Shown here in pieces: positions 13,674 through 22,277 of a DNA stretch of 25,241 bases (position 1 is the stretch's first letter; the number at the start of each line of letters is the position of its first letter). Source of the stretch: Candidatus Neomicrothrix sp. UBA7884 (GTDB lineage: Bacteria; Actinomycetota; Acidimicrobiia; Acidimicrobiales; MedAcidi-G1); NCBI GenBank assembly GCA_002501135.1, contig DLRQ01000065.1, positions 1 through 25,241 on the forward strand. Reading direction: 5' to 3'. The notes beneath the pieces are model-generated. The model was not told where the DNA came from and ran no database searches. It saw nothing but the letters and a program-made list of their open reading frames with translations. Both the position numbers and the translations under genes were made by a program.

Positions 13674-14267
13674 ATGCAACCAGTAGAGATCGTCTCGGGC
13701 ACCGCCGTTCCGCTGCGGCGTTCCGACGTTGACACCGACCAGATCATCCCCTCCGACTGGCTGAAGAGGGTCGAGCGCACCGGCTTCGACAAGGGCCTGT
13801 TCTCGGAGTGGCGCGACAACCGAGAGTTTGTGCTCAACGACGAGCGGTTCGAGGGTGCCGTCGTGCTCGTGGCCGGCCCCAACTTCGGTACCGGGTCATC
13901 GCGCGAGCACGCCGTGTGGGCCATCCAGCAGTACGGGTTCGCCGCCGTCGTGTCGCCCCGCTTTGCCGACATCTTCCGAAACAACTGCACCAAGAACGGC
14001 CTAGTTCCGGTGCAGGTTCCCGCCGAGGTAGGCGAGGCACTGCTCGATGCCAGTGAGGCCGACCCGGGGCTGGTCGTGACGATCGACGTGGCCAACCTGA
14101 CCCTCGAGGCTCCCGACGCCGGAATCTCGTGTTCCTTCCCGCTGGATTCTGCCACCCGGGAACGCTTCCTCAAGGGCCTCGACGACATAGGGATCTCGCT
14201 GCGCCACGAAGATGCCATCGTCGGTTACGAGGCGGACCGCCCCGCCTGGCTACCGACGACCTCCTGA
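13674..14267 (+). CDS. leuD: 3-isopropylmalate dehydratase small subunit
   Basis: Swivel-domain partner of LeuC. 197 residues, normal length. It shows SDVDTDQIIPSDWLKR near 17-32, GPNFGTGSSREHAVWAI near 68-84 (substrate-binding Ser/Arg segment) and FADIFRNNCTKNGL near 98-111. The frame is open upstream into leuC, but ATG 13674 is the natural start, preceded by a purine-rich GAGGAGGCAGGGAAG. It lies 16 bp behind leuC and is surely co-transcribed and co-translated with it. 70 bp separate it from the following lipoprotein gene, which may have its own promoter. Confidence 0.97.
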   Translation: MQPVEIVSGTAVPLRRSDVDTDQIIPSDWLKRVERTGFDKGLFSEWRDNREFVLNDERFEGAVVLVAGPNFGTGSSREHAVWAIQQYGFAAVVSPRFADIFRNNCTKNGLVPVQVPAEVGEALLDASEADPGLVVTIDVANLTLEAPDAGISCSFPLDSATRERFLKGLDDIGISLRHEDAIVGYEADRPAWLPTTS

Positions 14268-14337
14268 TCCGGGACCGGACCTCACAGAGCGGCGGACCGC
14301 CGCGCTTCAGGTCCCCGCTCCTGCCATGCTGTGGCCG

Positions 14338-16755
14338 ATGAACACGATGACACGACGCCGGGCCGCCCTGTTGGTGGTGATCACCCTTTCCGCTGCGGCC
14401 TGCGGTTCGGTCGACTCCAGCGGCCAGATCCGCCTCTCGGGCGCCACCTCGACTCTCCCCTCTGAGGCTCCACCACCGGCCTCCACCACGACCGCCACAC
14501 CGACCACGACCGCACCACGGCCGGCAACCACGACAACAGTGGCGACCGTCGACGTCAGCGAGGTGGAGTTGACCAGTGGCCTTGTCCCGTTCACCGCCTG
14601 CCAGGACCTGCTCGTATACCTGCGGACCGAGGCCACCGAACGGGTCGGCCCCTACGGCCTGGGCCAGGGTGGCGGATACTTCGGTGGACCGGTCATGTTC
14701 GAACGCGCCGAGGCAGGCGTGGCGATGTCAGCACCGGCGATGGCCATGGATGACGCTGAGTTTGTCATGGGTGGTTTCGAAGAAGGACCGATGCTGGCAG
14801 GCGTCGACTACTCCGGCACCAACGTGCAGGAACTCGGCATCGACGAACCCGACCTCATCAAGACCGACGGCAGCCGGATCATCGTGGTTCAGGGCAAAGA
14901 ACTGCACAACATCGACGTGTCGGGTGCCGAGGCCGTCCTCACCGACACGCTCGTCCTGGAGAACCAGTGGAGCAGCGACCTCCTCCTGGCCGGCGACCGC
15001 CTGCTCGTAATGGCCTCCACCGAGCCACCCTGGGACTTCTACGGCCCTGAGGCAGGCGACGGTGTGACCAGCCCACTGAGCCGACTTGTCACACCGGGCC
15101 AGTGGCGACAGCTGACCAGCATCATCGAGGTCGACCTGAGCGACCCCTCCAACATGGCTGTCGCCAACACCCTCACCCTCGGTGGCCGCTACCTGAGCGC
15201 CCGCGTGGTGAACGGTGCGGCCCGGATAGTCACCACCTCGACACCCGACGACCTGCCGTTCGTCTACCCGGCCAACGAGGCCGGCGAGGAGCGTGCCGAG
15301 GCGGCCAACAGGGAGGCCATTGCACAGACCGAGATCGCCGACTGGATGCCCCGCTACGTCCACGAGGCCGGTGACGGCACGGTCACCGACGGAATGCTGG
15401 TCAACTGCCGCGACGTCGCACACCCGGTGGAGTTCTCGGGCTTCTCCACACTGTCGGTACTCACCGTCGACCTGGCCGAACCCCTGGGCAATCCGTCGAG
15501 CATGGGTGTGCTGGCCGACGGCCAGACCGTATACGCCGGCAACGAACACCTCTACGTGGCCACCAACCGGTACGTCGAAGCCACCGAGGGACCCTGGAAC
15601 GAGCCCGATAACGACTACGCCACCTCCATCCACCAGTTCGACGTGACCGACCCGGCCGCCACCCCCTACACGGCCTCCGGCACAGTTCCCGGCCACCTTC
15701 TGAGCCAGTTCTCCATGTCGGAGCACCAGGGCCACCTGCGTGTCGCCAGCACCCTCGGCAGCCCGTGGTGGTTCCAAGACGAGAGCGAGTCCCTAGTAAC
15801 CGTGCTGACCCGCGACGAGGGCGAGCTTCTCCAGGTTGGCCAGGTGGGCGAAATGGGCCGCGGCGAGCGCATCTTCGCCGTGCGCTTCATCGGCGACACC
15901 GGCTACGTGGTCACCTTCCGCCAGACGGACCCCTTCTACACACTCGACCTGTCCGACCCGACAGCACCCACCGTGATGGGCGAGCTCAAGATCGCCGGGT
16001 ACAGCGGCTACCTGCACCCCGTTGGCGACGGCCTGATCCTGGGCATAGGACAGGACGCAACCGACGAGGGCCGCACGACGGGCGCCAAGGCAACCCTCTT
16101 TGACGTATCGAACCTGTCCACTCCCGCCGTGCTCGACACCTGGCAGGCCAGTGGCGGAAGCAGCTCGGTCGAATGGGACCACCGGGCGTTCCTGTGGTGG
16201 GAGCCAGGGCAGCTTGCGGTGATGCCGTTCAACGACTGGCGCAACGACATCAACGCTGCTGTGGTCCTCCAGATAGCCGACGGCACCGTTGCCGAGATGG
16301 GCCGCGTCAACCACATGCCGGACCCCGGCGGCCCCATCGAGTTCCCCTGCCCGACGATCGACGCCGATCTGTTCGGCGGTGCCGCCGTCCCAGAGGGCAT
16401 CGAGGCCGAGTTGGCCCTGTTCGTTCCCGAGGGAATCACGCTCATGCTATGCGTAGCCGATGAGACCGACCCTGAAAAGGACATCTATCCCTGGGTCGAT
16501 GGCTACATGTGCGAGTTCCTGAACGCCGACGATGTGGCGGAATACGGCATGGAGTTCGGAATCGAGGCGCTCGAGGTGCCCGAGGGGGCCACCATCGGCG
16601 CCTGCTTCCCCGACAACTACACTTGGATGCCACCGATCGAACGCACACTCATCATCGGCAACGACCTCTGGTCCTACAGCTGGGGCCAGGTGCAGGCCAA
16701 CAACCTCGCCAGCCTCGAACGCCTGCAGACCGTCAGGTTCGGGAACAGGTACTGA
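14338..16755 (+). CDS. Secreted beta-propeller lipoprotein (PF09826-like)
   Basis: Large surface lipoprotein of unknown role. 805 residues from ATG 14338. The signal peptide has Arg-rich MNTMTRRRAALLVVITL and lipobox LSAAAC (Cys22). A Thr/Pro/Ala linker (about 45-72) spans the cell wall. From about 75 on there are repeated beta-strand blades, with the family hallmark TNVQELGIDEPDLIKTDGSR (161-180), later blades containing HQFDVTDP and FYTLDLSDPTAPTVMGELKIAGYSGYL, and a last part with paired Cys. The frame is open 42 codons further upstream into leuD, but that stretch is not signal-like. No strong Shine-Dalgarno precedes the ATG; CATGCT lies 7 nt before it and could be a weak leaderless -10. 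The binding partner or enzyme activity is unknown. Confidence 0.88.
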   Translation: MNTMTRRRAALLVVITLSAAACGSVDSSGQIRLSGATSTLPSEAPPPASTTTATPTTTAPRPATTTTVATVDVSEVELTSGLVPFTACQDLLVYLRTEATERVGPYGLGQGGGYFGGPVMFERAEAGVAMSAPAMAMDDAEFVMGGFEEGPMLAGVDYSGTNVQELGIDEPDLIKTDGSRIIVVQGKELHNIDVSGAEAVLTDTLVLENQWSSDLLLAGDRLLVMASTEPPWDFYGPEAGDGVTSPLSRLVTPGQWRQLTSIIEVDLSDPSNMAVANTLTLGGRYLSARVVNGAARIVTTSTPDDLPFVYPANEAGEERAEAANREAIAQTEIADWMPRYVHEAGDGTVTDGMLVNCRDVAHPVEFSGFSTLSVLTVDLAEPLGNPSSMGVLADGQTVYAGNEHLYVATNRYVEATEGPWNEPDNDYATSIHQFDVTDPAATPYTASGTVPGHLLSQFSMSEHQGHLRVASTLGSPWWFQDESESLVTVLTRDEGELLQVGQVGEMGRGERIFAVRFIGDTGYVVTFRQTDPFYTLDLSDPTAPTVMGELKIAGYSGYLHPVGDGLILGIGQDATDEGRTTGAKATLFDVSNLSTPAVLDTWQASGGSSSVEWDHRAFLWWEPGQLAVMPFNDWRNDINAAVVLQIADGTVAEMGRVNHMPDPGGPIEFPCPTIDADLFGGAAVPEGIEAELALFVPEGITLMLCVADETDPEKDIYPWVDGYMCEFLNADDVAEYGMEFGIEALEVPEGATIGACFPDNYTWMPPIERTLIIGNDLWSYSWGQVQANNLASLERLQTVRFGNRY

Positions 16756-16762
16756 ACCCCTC

Positions 16763-16775
16763 AGGCCGGGGGCCT
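16763..16775. terminator. Short hairpin between convergent genes
   Basis: AGGCC (16763-16767), GGG, GGCCT (16771-16775) lies in the 19-bp gap between the beta-propeller lipoprotein gene and the convergent MBL-rhodanese gene, touching the latter's stop codon. It has no T-tract. It may help end both transcripts, but the stem is only 5 bp. Confidence 0.3.
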
Positions 16776-18160
16776 CAGGCCACCTTCTCGACCGAGTCCT
16801 CCCAGGAACCGAAGCCGCCGATCAGATCAGAGACATCTCCGAAGCCCTCGGACCGGAGCATGCTGGCAACCACCGACGACCGGTAGCCGCCGGCGCAGTA
16901 GACAACGGTCGGCCGATCGGGTGTGAGCTCATCCATGCGCTCGCGCACCATGGACACGGGAAGGTTCACCGAGCCGGGGATGGCCCCCTCGGTGCCGCAC
17001 TCTCCCACGGCCCGCACGTCGACAACCTGGAGGTCGTCGATGTCGGCGATGCGCTCGGCGAACACACCCGAGGTGAGACGGGAGGCGGCGGCCGTGCGGT
17101 CCGGGTTGCCGGTCATGGCCTCGTAGGGGTCTACGAGGCTGCCAACCACCCTGTCGAAGCCGATGCGTGCAAGGCGGTTCTTTGCCTCGAGCTCGGTTCC
17201 CGGATCGGCGAACAACACGATGTCGACGTCAACGGGAACAACCGAACCGGCAAACTCGGCGTAGCGCCCGTTCAGGCCGACGTTTATGGCACCCACCAGG
17301 TGCCCGCGGGCGAAGTCCTCCGGGTCGCGCACGTCGACCAGGACAGCGCCGCCGGCAGTGGCTGCGTCAACCTCGTCGAGCGACAGGCCGGTGGGCAACT
17401 GCTCCTCGTTGAGCAGGCCGTGCTCGCTCTGGTTCAACACGGCGTCGTAGGGGAAGTAGGCGGGCGCTGTCGGCTGCCCCTCGGTGATGAGGTCGATGAA
17501 AGTGTCGCGGTCGGGCACCTTCACCGCGTAGTTGTTGCGGCGCTGCTCGCCGATGGTGGATGACGTATCGGTCGACAGGTTCTTGCCGCAGGCGGAACCG
17601 GCACCGTGCCCCGGGAACACCCGGGTTGCATCGGGAAGGGTCATTAAGCGCTCGTGGAGACTGTCGTAGAGACAGCTTGCCAGCTCGTCACGCGAGTGGC
17701 CAAAGGACACAAGCAGGTCCGGCCGCCCCACGTCGCCGATGAACAGCGTGTCGCCGGTAAGCACCGCGTATGGCTCAGCGTCGTCGGCGTGTTCCCACAC
17801 GACCATGCTCAACGACTCGGGTGTGTGTCCCGGCGTGTGGCGGAACTCCAGTACCACCTCGCCCAGCACCATCTGCTCGCCGTCGCCGAGTGGCCGGAAG
17901 TCGAACTCGGGCGACGCCACCGACGAATAGCCGATGTCAGCACCGGTGGCAGCAGCCATCTCCAGGTGACCTGACAGGAAGTCGGCGTGGAAGTGGGTCT
18001 CGACCACCAACTCGATCGATAGACCCGCCTCGGCGGCATCGGCCAGGTACTCGCCTACGTCACGTCGGGGGTCCACCACAACCGCACGGCCCGTCGACTC
18101 GTCGCCGACCAGGTAGGAGGCCTGTGAGAGGCAGTCCAGGTATTACTGGGTGAAGATCAT
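16775..18160 (-). CDS. Persulfide-dioxygenase-like MBL-fold protein with two rhodanese domains; codon 6 is a TAA stop
   Basis: Metallo-beta-lactamase-fold enzyme of the ETHE1/persulfide dioxygenase group, probably oxidising glutathione- or thiol-persulfide sulfur. Counting from ATG 18160: MBL domain about 1-250 with THFHADFLSGH (His56, His58, Asp60) and HTPGHTPES; an inactive rhodanese domain about 260-350 (no Cys at LFADPG); then an active one about 360-461 with CAGGYRS. The ATG overlaps the upstream stop as ATGA, and the first codons read MIFTQ-stop-YLDCLSQASYLVGDE. The family usually has Tyr where TAA (18143-18145) stands. The rest is intact for 434 codons from GTG 18079, but a protein starting there lacks the first strands. 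It may be a pseudogene, a sequence error or a reinitiated short form. Confidence 0.85.
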
Positions 18161-18738
18161 GCGCCCGCAGTGGACGATGCGACCCTGATTACCTGGGCGG
18201 CACCGTCGGCGTCAACCGACGAGCCCCTGTTGTAGGGGAGCATCCCCAACATGACAGCCATAGGGCAGATGTTCAGTGCAGCGGTGGTGGCAAGGGCCGC
18301 GCCGATGAGCAGCGAGAGCACCCAGAAACCGGAAACGACAGTATTCAGGGCGAAGCCGACAACCAACAGCAGGCCGGCTGTGAACCTGACCTGTCGATCC
18401 ATGGCCCAACGCGACTTGCCGAGCACCAGGTCGCCACCGGCCTCATTCCATGCAATGACACCACCGTCGAGAACACTGGCCGTCCGGCACCCCGCTGCCG
18501 CAAGGCGCTCGCCAGCCTGGGTGGCGCGCTGGCCCGACTCGCAGACAAGCACGATCGGACCGATCGCCTCGGCGAACTGCTCACAGCGCCCTGCAAGCAG
18601 GTCGAGCGGAAGGTGCACAGACCCTGCGATGTGCCTCGTCTCGTACTCGGCACTCGTGCGAACGTCTACAAGCGTTACAGCGGGCCCGTTCTGGAGCTGG
18701 TTCTTCAGCTCGTGCGCGTTGACTCTCGTGATTTCCAT
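18157..18738 (-). CDS. Rhodanese-DUF2892 membrane protein (YgaP-like)
   Basis: Membrane-anchored sulfurtransferase, 193 residues. A cytoplasmic rhodanese domain (about 3-115) has VTLVDVRTSAEYETRHIAGS and the active loop CESGQR (Cys66). Two membrane helices follow (about 130-175), with CPMAVMLGMLPYNR after them, as in DUF2892 proteins. ATG 18738 has GGGGA about 6 nt upstream. The frame is open 12 codons further, but those are not domain-like. Its stop overlaps the ATG of the persulfide-dioxygenase-like gene (ATGA), so the two are translationally coupled and probably handle the same persulfide sulfur: transfer at the membrane, then oxidation. E. coli YgaP has the same layout. Regulation is not visible. 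Confidence 0.92.
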   Translation of the reverse strand: MEITRVNAHELKNQLQNGPAVTLVDVRTSAEYETRHIAGSVHLPLDLLAGRCEQFAEAIGPIVLVCESGQRATQAGERLAAAGCRTASVLDGGVIAWNEAGGDLVLGKSRWAMDRQVRFTAGLLLVVGFALNTVVSGFWVLSLLIGAALATTAALNICPMAVMLGMLPYNRGSSVDADGAAQVIRVASSTAGA

Positions 18739-18821
18739 GGTGTCCCCGTTTCGTCGGCGGTCCCTGTGGTTCAAGTGTGCCCCAAACAGCAGACGATTGG
18801 CACCCCGGCTCAGGGCCGACC

Positions 18822-20396
<1,575 letters not shown>

Positions 20397-20456
20397 TGCC
20401 TGCTCCGGTCGTGTGCTGGTTCGGTGTTGCTGGTCTGGTCGGTCAGTTCCTGTGTG

Positions 20457-20498
20457 AAAAACGAGAGAACCTCCCGGCCCTTGGGGCTCAGGAGGTTC
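20457..20498 (-). terminator. Intrinsic terminator of the leuA attenuator
   Basis: Read on the minus strand: arm GAACCTCC (20498-20491), an inner GCCC/GGGC pairing, arm GGAGGTTC (20475-20468), then TCTCG and five T (20461-20457). This is a textbook Rho-independent terminator lying between the leader peptide and leuA, about 60 nt before the leuA ATG. AACCTCC also occurs within the leader peptide codons, so the 3' arm has an alternative partner. Confidence 0.88.
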
Positions 20499-20526
20499 GG
20501 GCGAACGCGTATGGGTGCGTTCGCCC
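20499..20526 (-). promoter_or_regulatory. Second stem-loop of the leuA leader (pause or antiterminator element)
   Basis: Perfect 10-bp stem GGGCGAACGC (20526-20517) and GCGTTCGCCC (20508-20499) with an 8-nt loop. It begins at the G of the leader-peptide stop codon UAG, so a ribosome at the stop would cover its 5' arm, while one stalled on the Leu codons would leave it free. It directly abuts the terminator stem. I could not derive a clean mutually exclusive pairing by eye. Confidence 0.75.
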
Positions 20527-20561
20527 TAGGTCAGCAGCAGGAGGTTGAGTTCGGTTCGCAT
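20526..20561 (-). CDS. leuA leader peptide (leucine attenuator)
   Basis: Eleven-residue ORF MRTELNLLLLT. Five of eleven residues are Leu, with four in a row (CTC CTG CTG CTG) just before the end. Stop TAG 20528-20526 overlaps the 5' arm of the following stem-loop. It is followed by a terminator and then leuA, so it is the sensor of a transcription attenuator: scarce leucyl-tRNA would stall the ribosome on the Leu run. The -10 box TACACT lies 8 nt before the ATG, so the mRNA probably starts at or next to the start codon. Leader-peptide attenuation of leuA has been predicted for other Actinobacteria. This ORF is too short for ordinary gene callers. Confidence 0.9.
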   Translation of the reverse strand: MRTELNLLLLT

Positions 20562-20569
20562 GGCCCATC

Positions 20570-20575
20570 AGTGTA
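20570..20575 (-). promoter_or_regulatory. -10 box of the leuA leader transcript
   Basis: TACACT on the minus strand, 8 nt before the leader-peptide ATG, fits TANNNT at leaderless distance. A TTGCGA lies 19 nt further upstream and is a weak -35 candidate at slightly long spacing; TTGACC occurs still further up at no useful distance. The start site is predicted near 20561-20563. Confidence 0.55.
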
Positions 20576-20629
20576 GACCCAGAGTGTCGACCAGTCGCAA
20601 CCCGGTATTCAGCCACGGTCAAGGTGGCC

Positions 20630-22198
20630 TCAGGTCAGGCCGATTCCGTGGACGCTGATGATCCCCTCCTGTTCAGCAAGGCTCGCAACCACATCGGCCC
20701 CGACAGCCTGATCGGTGGTGAGCACCATTACAGCCGTCGCAGCTCCAGCGTCGTGCCCGACGGTCATGTTCGCCACGTTCACCCCGGCGTCGCCCACCAC
20801 GGTCCCCACCAGGCCGATCATTCCGGGGCGGTCGTCGTTTCGCACAACCAGCATGTGGTCGCTAGGTGGCACGTCGACAGGGTGGTCGTCGATCATCACG
20901 ATCCGTTGCTCCGCTGACAGGCCTGCCAGCGTGCCCGACAGTGCCAGATGGCCCGAGCGCAGCGTGATGGTGTTGAGATAGTCGGTTGCGGTCGACGAGG
21001 AGACCGTGCGCACGTCGAGGCCCCGCTCACGGGCCATCTCATCGGCGTTCACGTAGGTGACGGCCTCGGCCACCACCCTGTCCAACAAGCCCTTCACCAC
21101 CGCCAGGGTGGCAAGACGATCGTCGACCTCTCCTATCTGGCCGCGGAACTCCACGTCGAGGCGGTCGGGCAGGCGACCTGAGAGCGCCCCGAAGACCTCA
21201 CCCAACTTCTCGGCCAACGGAACGAACGGCCTGATCACCTCCGGGGCGACGCCCACGTCGATGTTCACAGCGAAAGGCACGTACTCACCGGCCAGTGCTA
21301 AGACCACCTGTTCGGCGATCGTGGTGCCGGCCTTGTCCTGGGCCTCCGCTGTGCTGGCACCAAGGTGGGGCGTCACCACAACCTGTTCCAGGTCGAACAG
21401 CGGTGAGTTGGTGGTTGGCTCCTCGGCGAACACGTCGATGGCGGCACCGGCGATGCGGCCGGACCGGATTGCATCGGCAAGGGCCTCCTCGTCCACTATC
21501 CCTCCCCGGGCCACGTTCACGATGCGCTGACCCGGCTTGGACATCGCCAGCAGGTCAGCACCCACCAGCCCGACCGTGTCAGGGGTCCTCGCCAGATGCA
21601 GGGTAAGAAAGTCGGACCGCTCCACCACCTCATCCAGGTCCACCATCTCGATGTTCAGGTTCCTGATGCTCTCCTCGACCACAAACGGGTCATGCGCCAG
21701 GATCCGCATGCCGAACGCAGCGGCACGCTCGGCAACCAGCCTGCCGATGCGTCCCAGGCCGACGATTCCGAGGGTCTTGTCGCACAACTCGACGCCCTGC
21801 CAGCGGGAACGGTTCCATGCCCCACCCACGAGGTCGGCGTGAGCCTGGGGGATGCACCGGGCCTGGGCCAAGAGCAGGGCCATCGTGTGCTCCGCTGCTG
21901 AAATCGAGTTGGAGAGGGGTGCGTTGACCACCATCACGCCACACCGGGTGGCCGAACGCACATCGACGTTGTCGAGGCCGATTCCTGCACGACCAACAAC
22001 TTCCAGGCCCTCTGTGGCCTCCAACACCTCGGCCGCCACCTGCGTCGCCGACCTGACGATGAGCGCCGAAGCGCCCTCGAGTGCAACGACCAGGTCGGCT
22101 CCGTTCAGGCCCAGTTGAATGTCGACGTCGTGACCAGCGCCGCTCAGCAGTTCAAGGCCGGACGTAGCGATCTCCTCGGTGACCAGAACCCTTGCCAT
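20630..22198 (-). CDS. serA: D-3-phosphoglycerate dehydrogenase, long form
   Basis: Oxidises 3-phosphoglycerate to 3-phosphohydroxypyruvate with NAD+, the first step of serine synthesis. 522 residues: the long actinobacterial form with catalytic and NAD domains (1-310), an allosteric-substrate-binding (ASB) domain (about 315-445) and a C-terminal ACT domain (about 450-522) for serine feedback. Visible motifs are VGRAGIGLDNVDV (68-80), NAD loop GIVGLGRIGRL (144-154), NVARGGIVDEEAL with the catalytic Arg, and TPHLGAST with the catalytic His. ATG 22198 has no clear Shine-Dalgarno. It lies upstream of the leuA leader in the same direction. The leader has its own promoter, so the two genes are likely separate units. 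Confidence 0.97.
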   Translation of the reverse strand: MARVLVTEEIATSGLELLSGAGHDVDIQLGLNGADLVVALEGASALIVRSATQVAAEVLEATEGLEVVGRAGIGLDNVDVRSATRCGVMVVNAPLSNSISAAEHTMALLLAQARCIPQAHADLVGGAWNRSRWQGVELCDKTLGIVGLGRIGRLVAERAAAFGMRILAHDPFVVEESIRNLNIEMVDLDEVVERSDFLTLHLARTPDTVGLVGADLLAMSKPGQRIVNVARGGIVDEEALADAIRSGRIAGAAIDVFAEEPTTNSPLFDLEQVVVTPHLGASTAEAQDKAGTTIAEQVVLALAGEYVPFAVNIDVGVAPEVIRPFVPLAEKLGEVFGALSGRLPDRLDVEFRGQIGEVDDRLATLAVVKGLLDRVVAEAVTYVNADEMARERGLDVRTVSSSTATDYLNTITLRSGHLALSGTLAGLSAEQRIVMIDDHPVDVPPSDHMLVVRNDDRPGMIGLVGTVVGDAGVNVANMTVGHDAGAATAVMVLTTDQAVGADVVASLAEQEGIISVHGIGLT

Positions 22199-22277
22199 GT
22201 GTAGAGCGTGCCCCGGCCCGTAGCTGCTCGCAACCGCGTTCCGACAGTCGTCACATGGCGTTCACGTTTGCGATGCG

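Noticed and set aside
14212..14337. Upstream extension of the beta-propeller lipoprotein
   Set aside because: It overlaps leuD and would bury the signal peptide and lipobox 42 residues inside the protein.
18143..18145. Recoding of the TAA in the persulfide-dioxygenase gene as a special amino acid
   Set aside because: Selenocysteine uses UGA and pyrrolysine UAG. UAA recoding is not known for bacteria of this kind, so a mutation or error is likelier.
20561..20568. ATG at 20568-20566 as an alternative leuA leader start
   Set aside because: Out of frame with the Leu run and only 1 nt from the -10 box; ATG 20561 fits both frame and distance.
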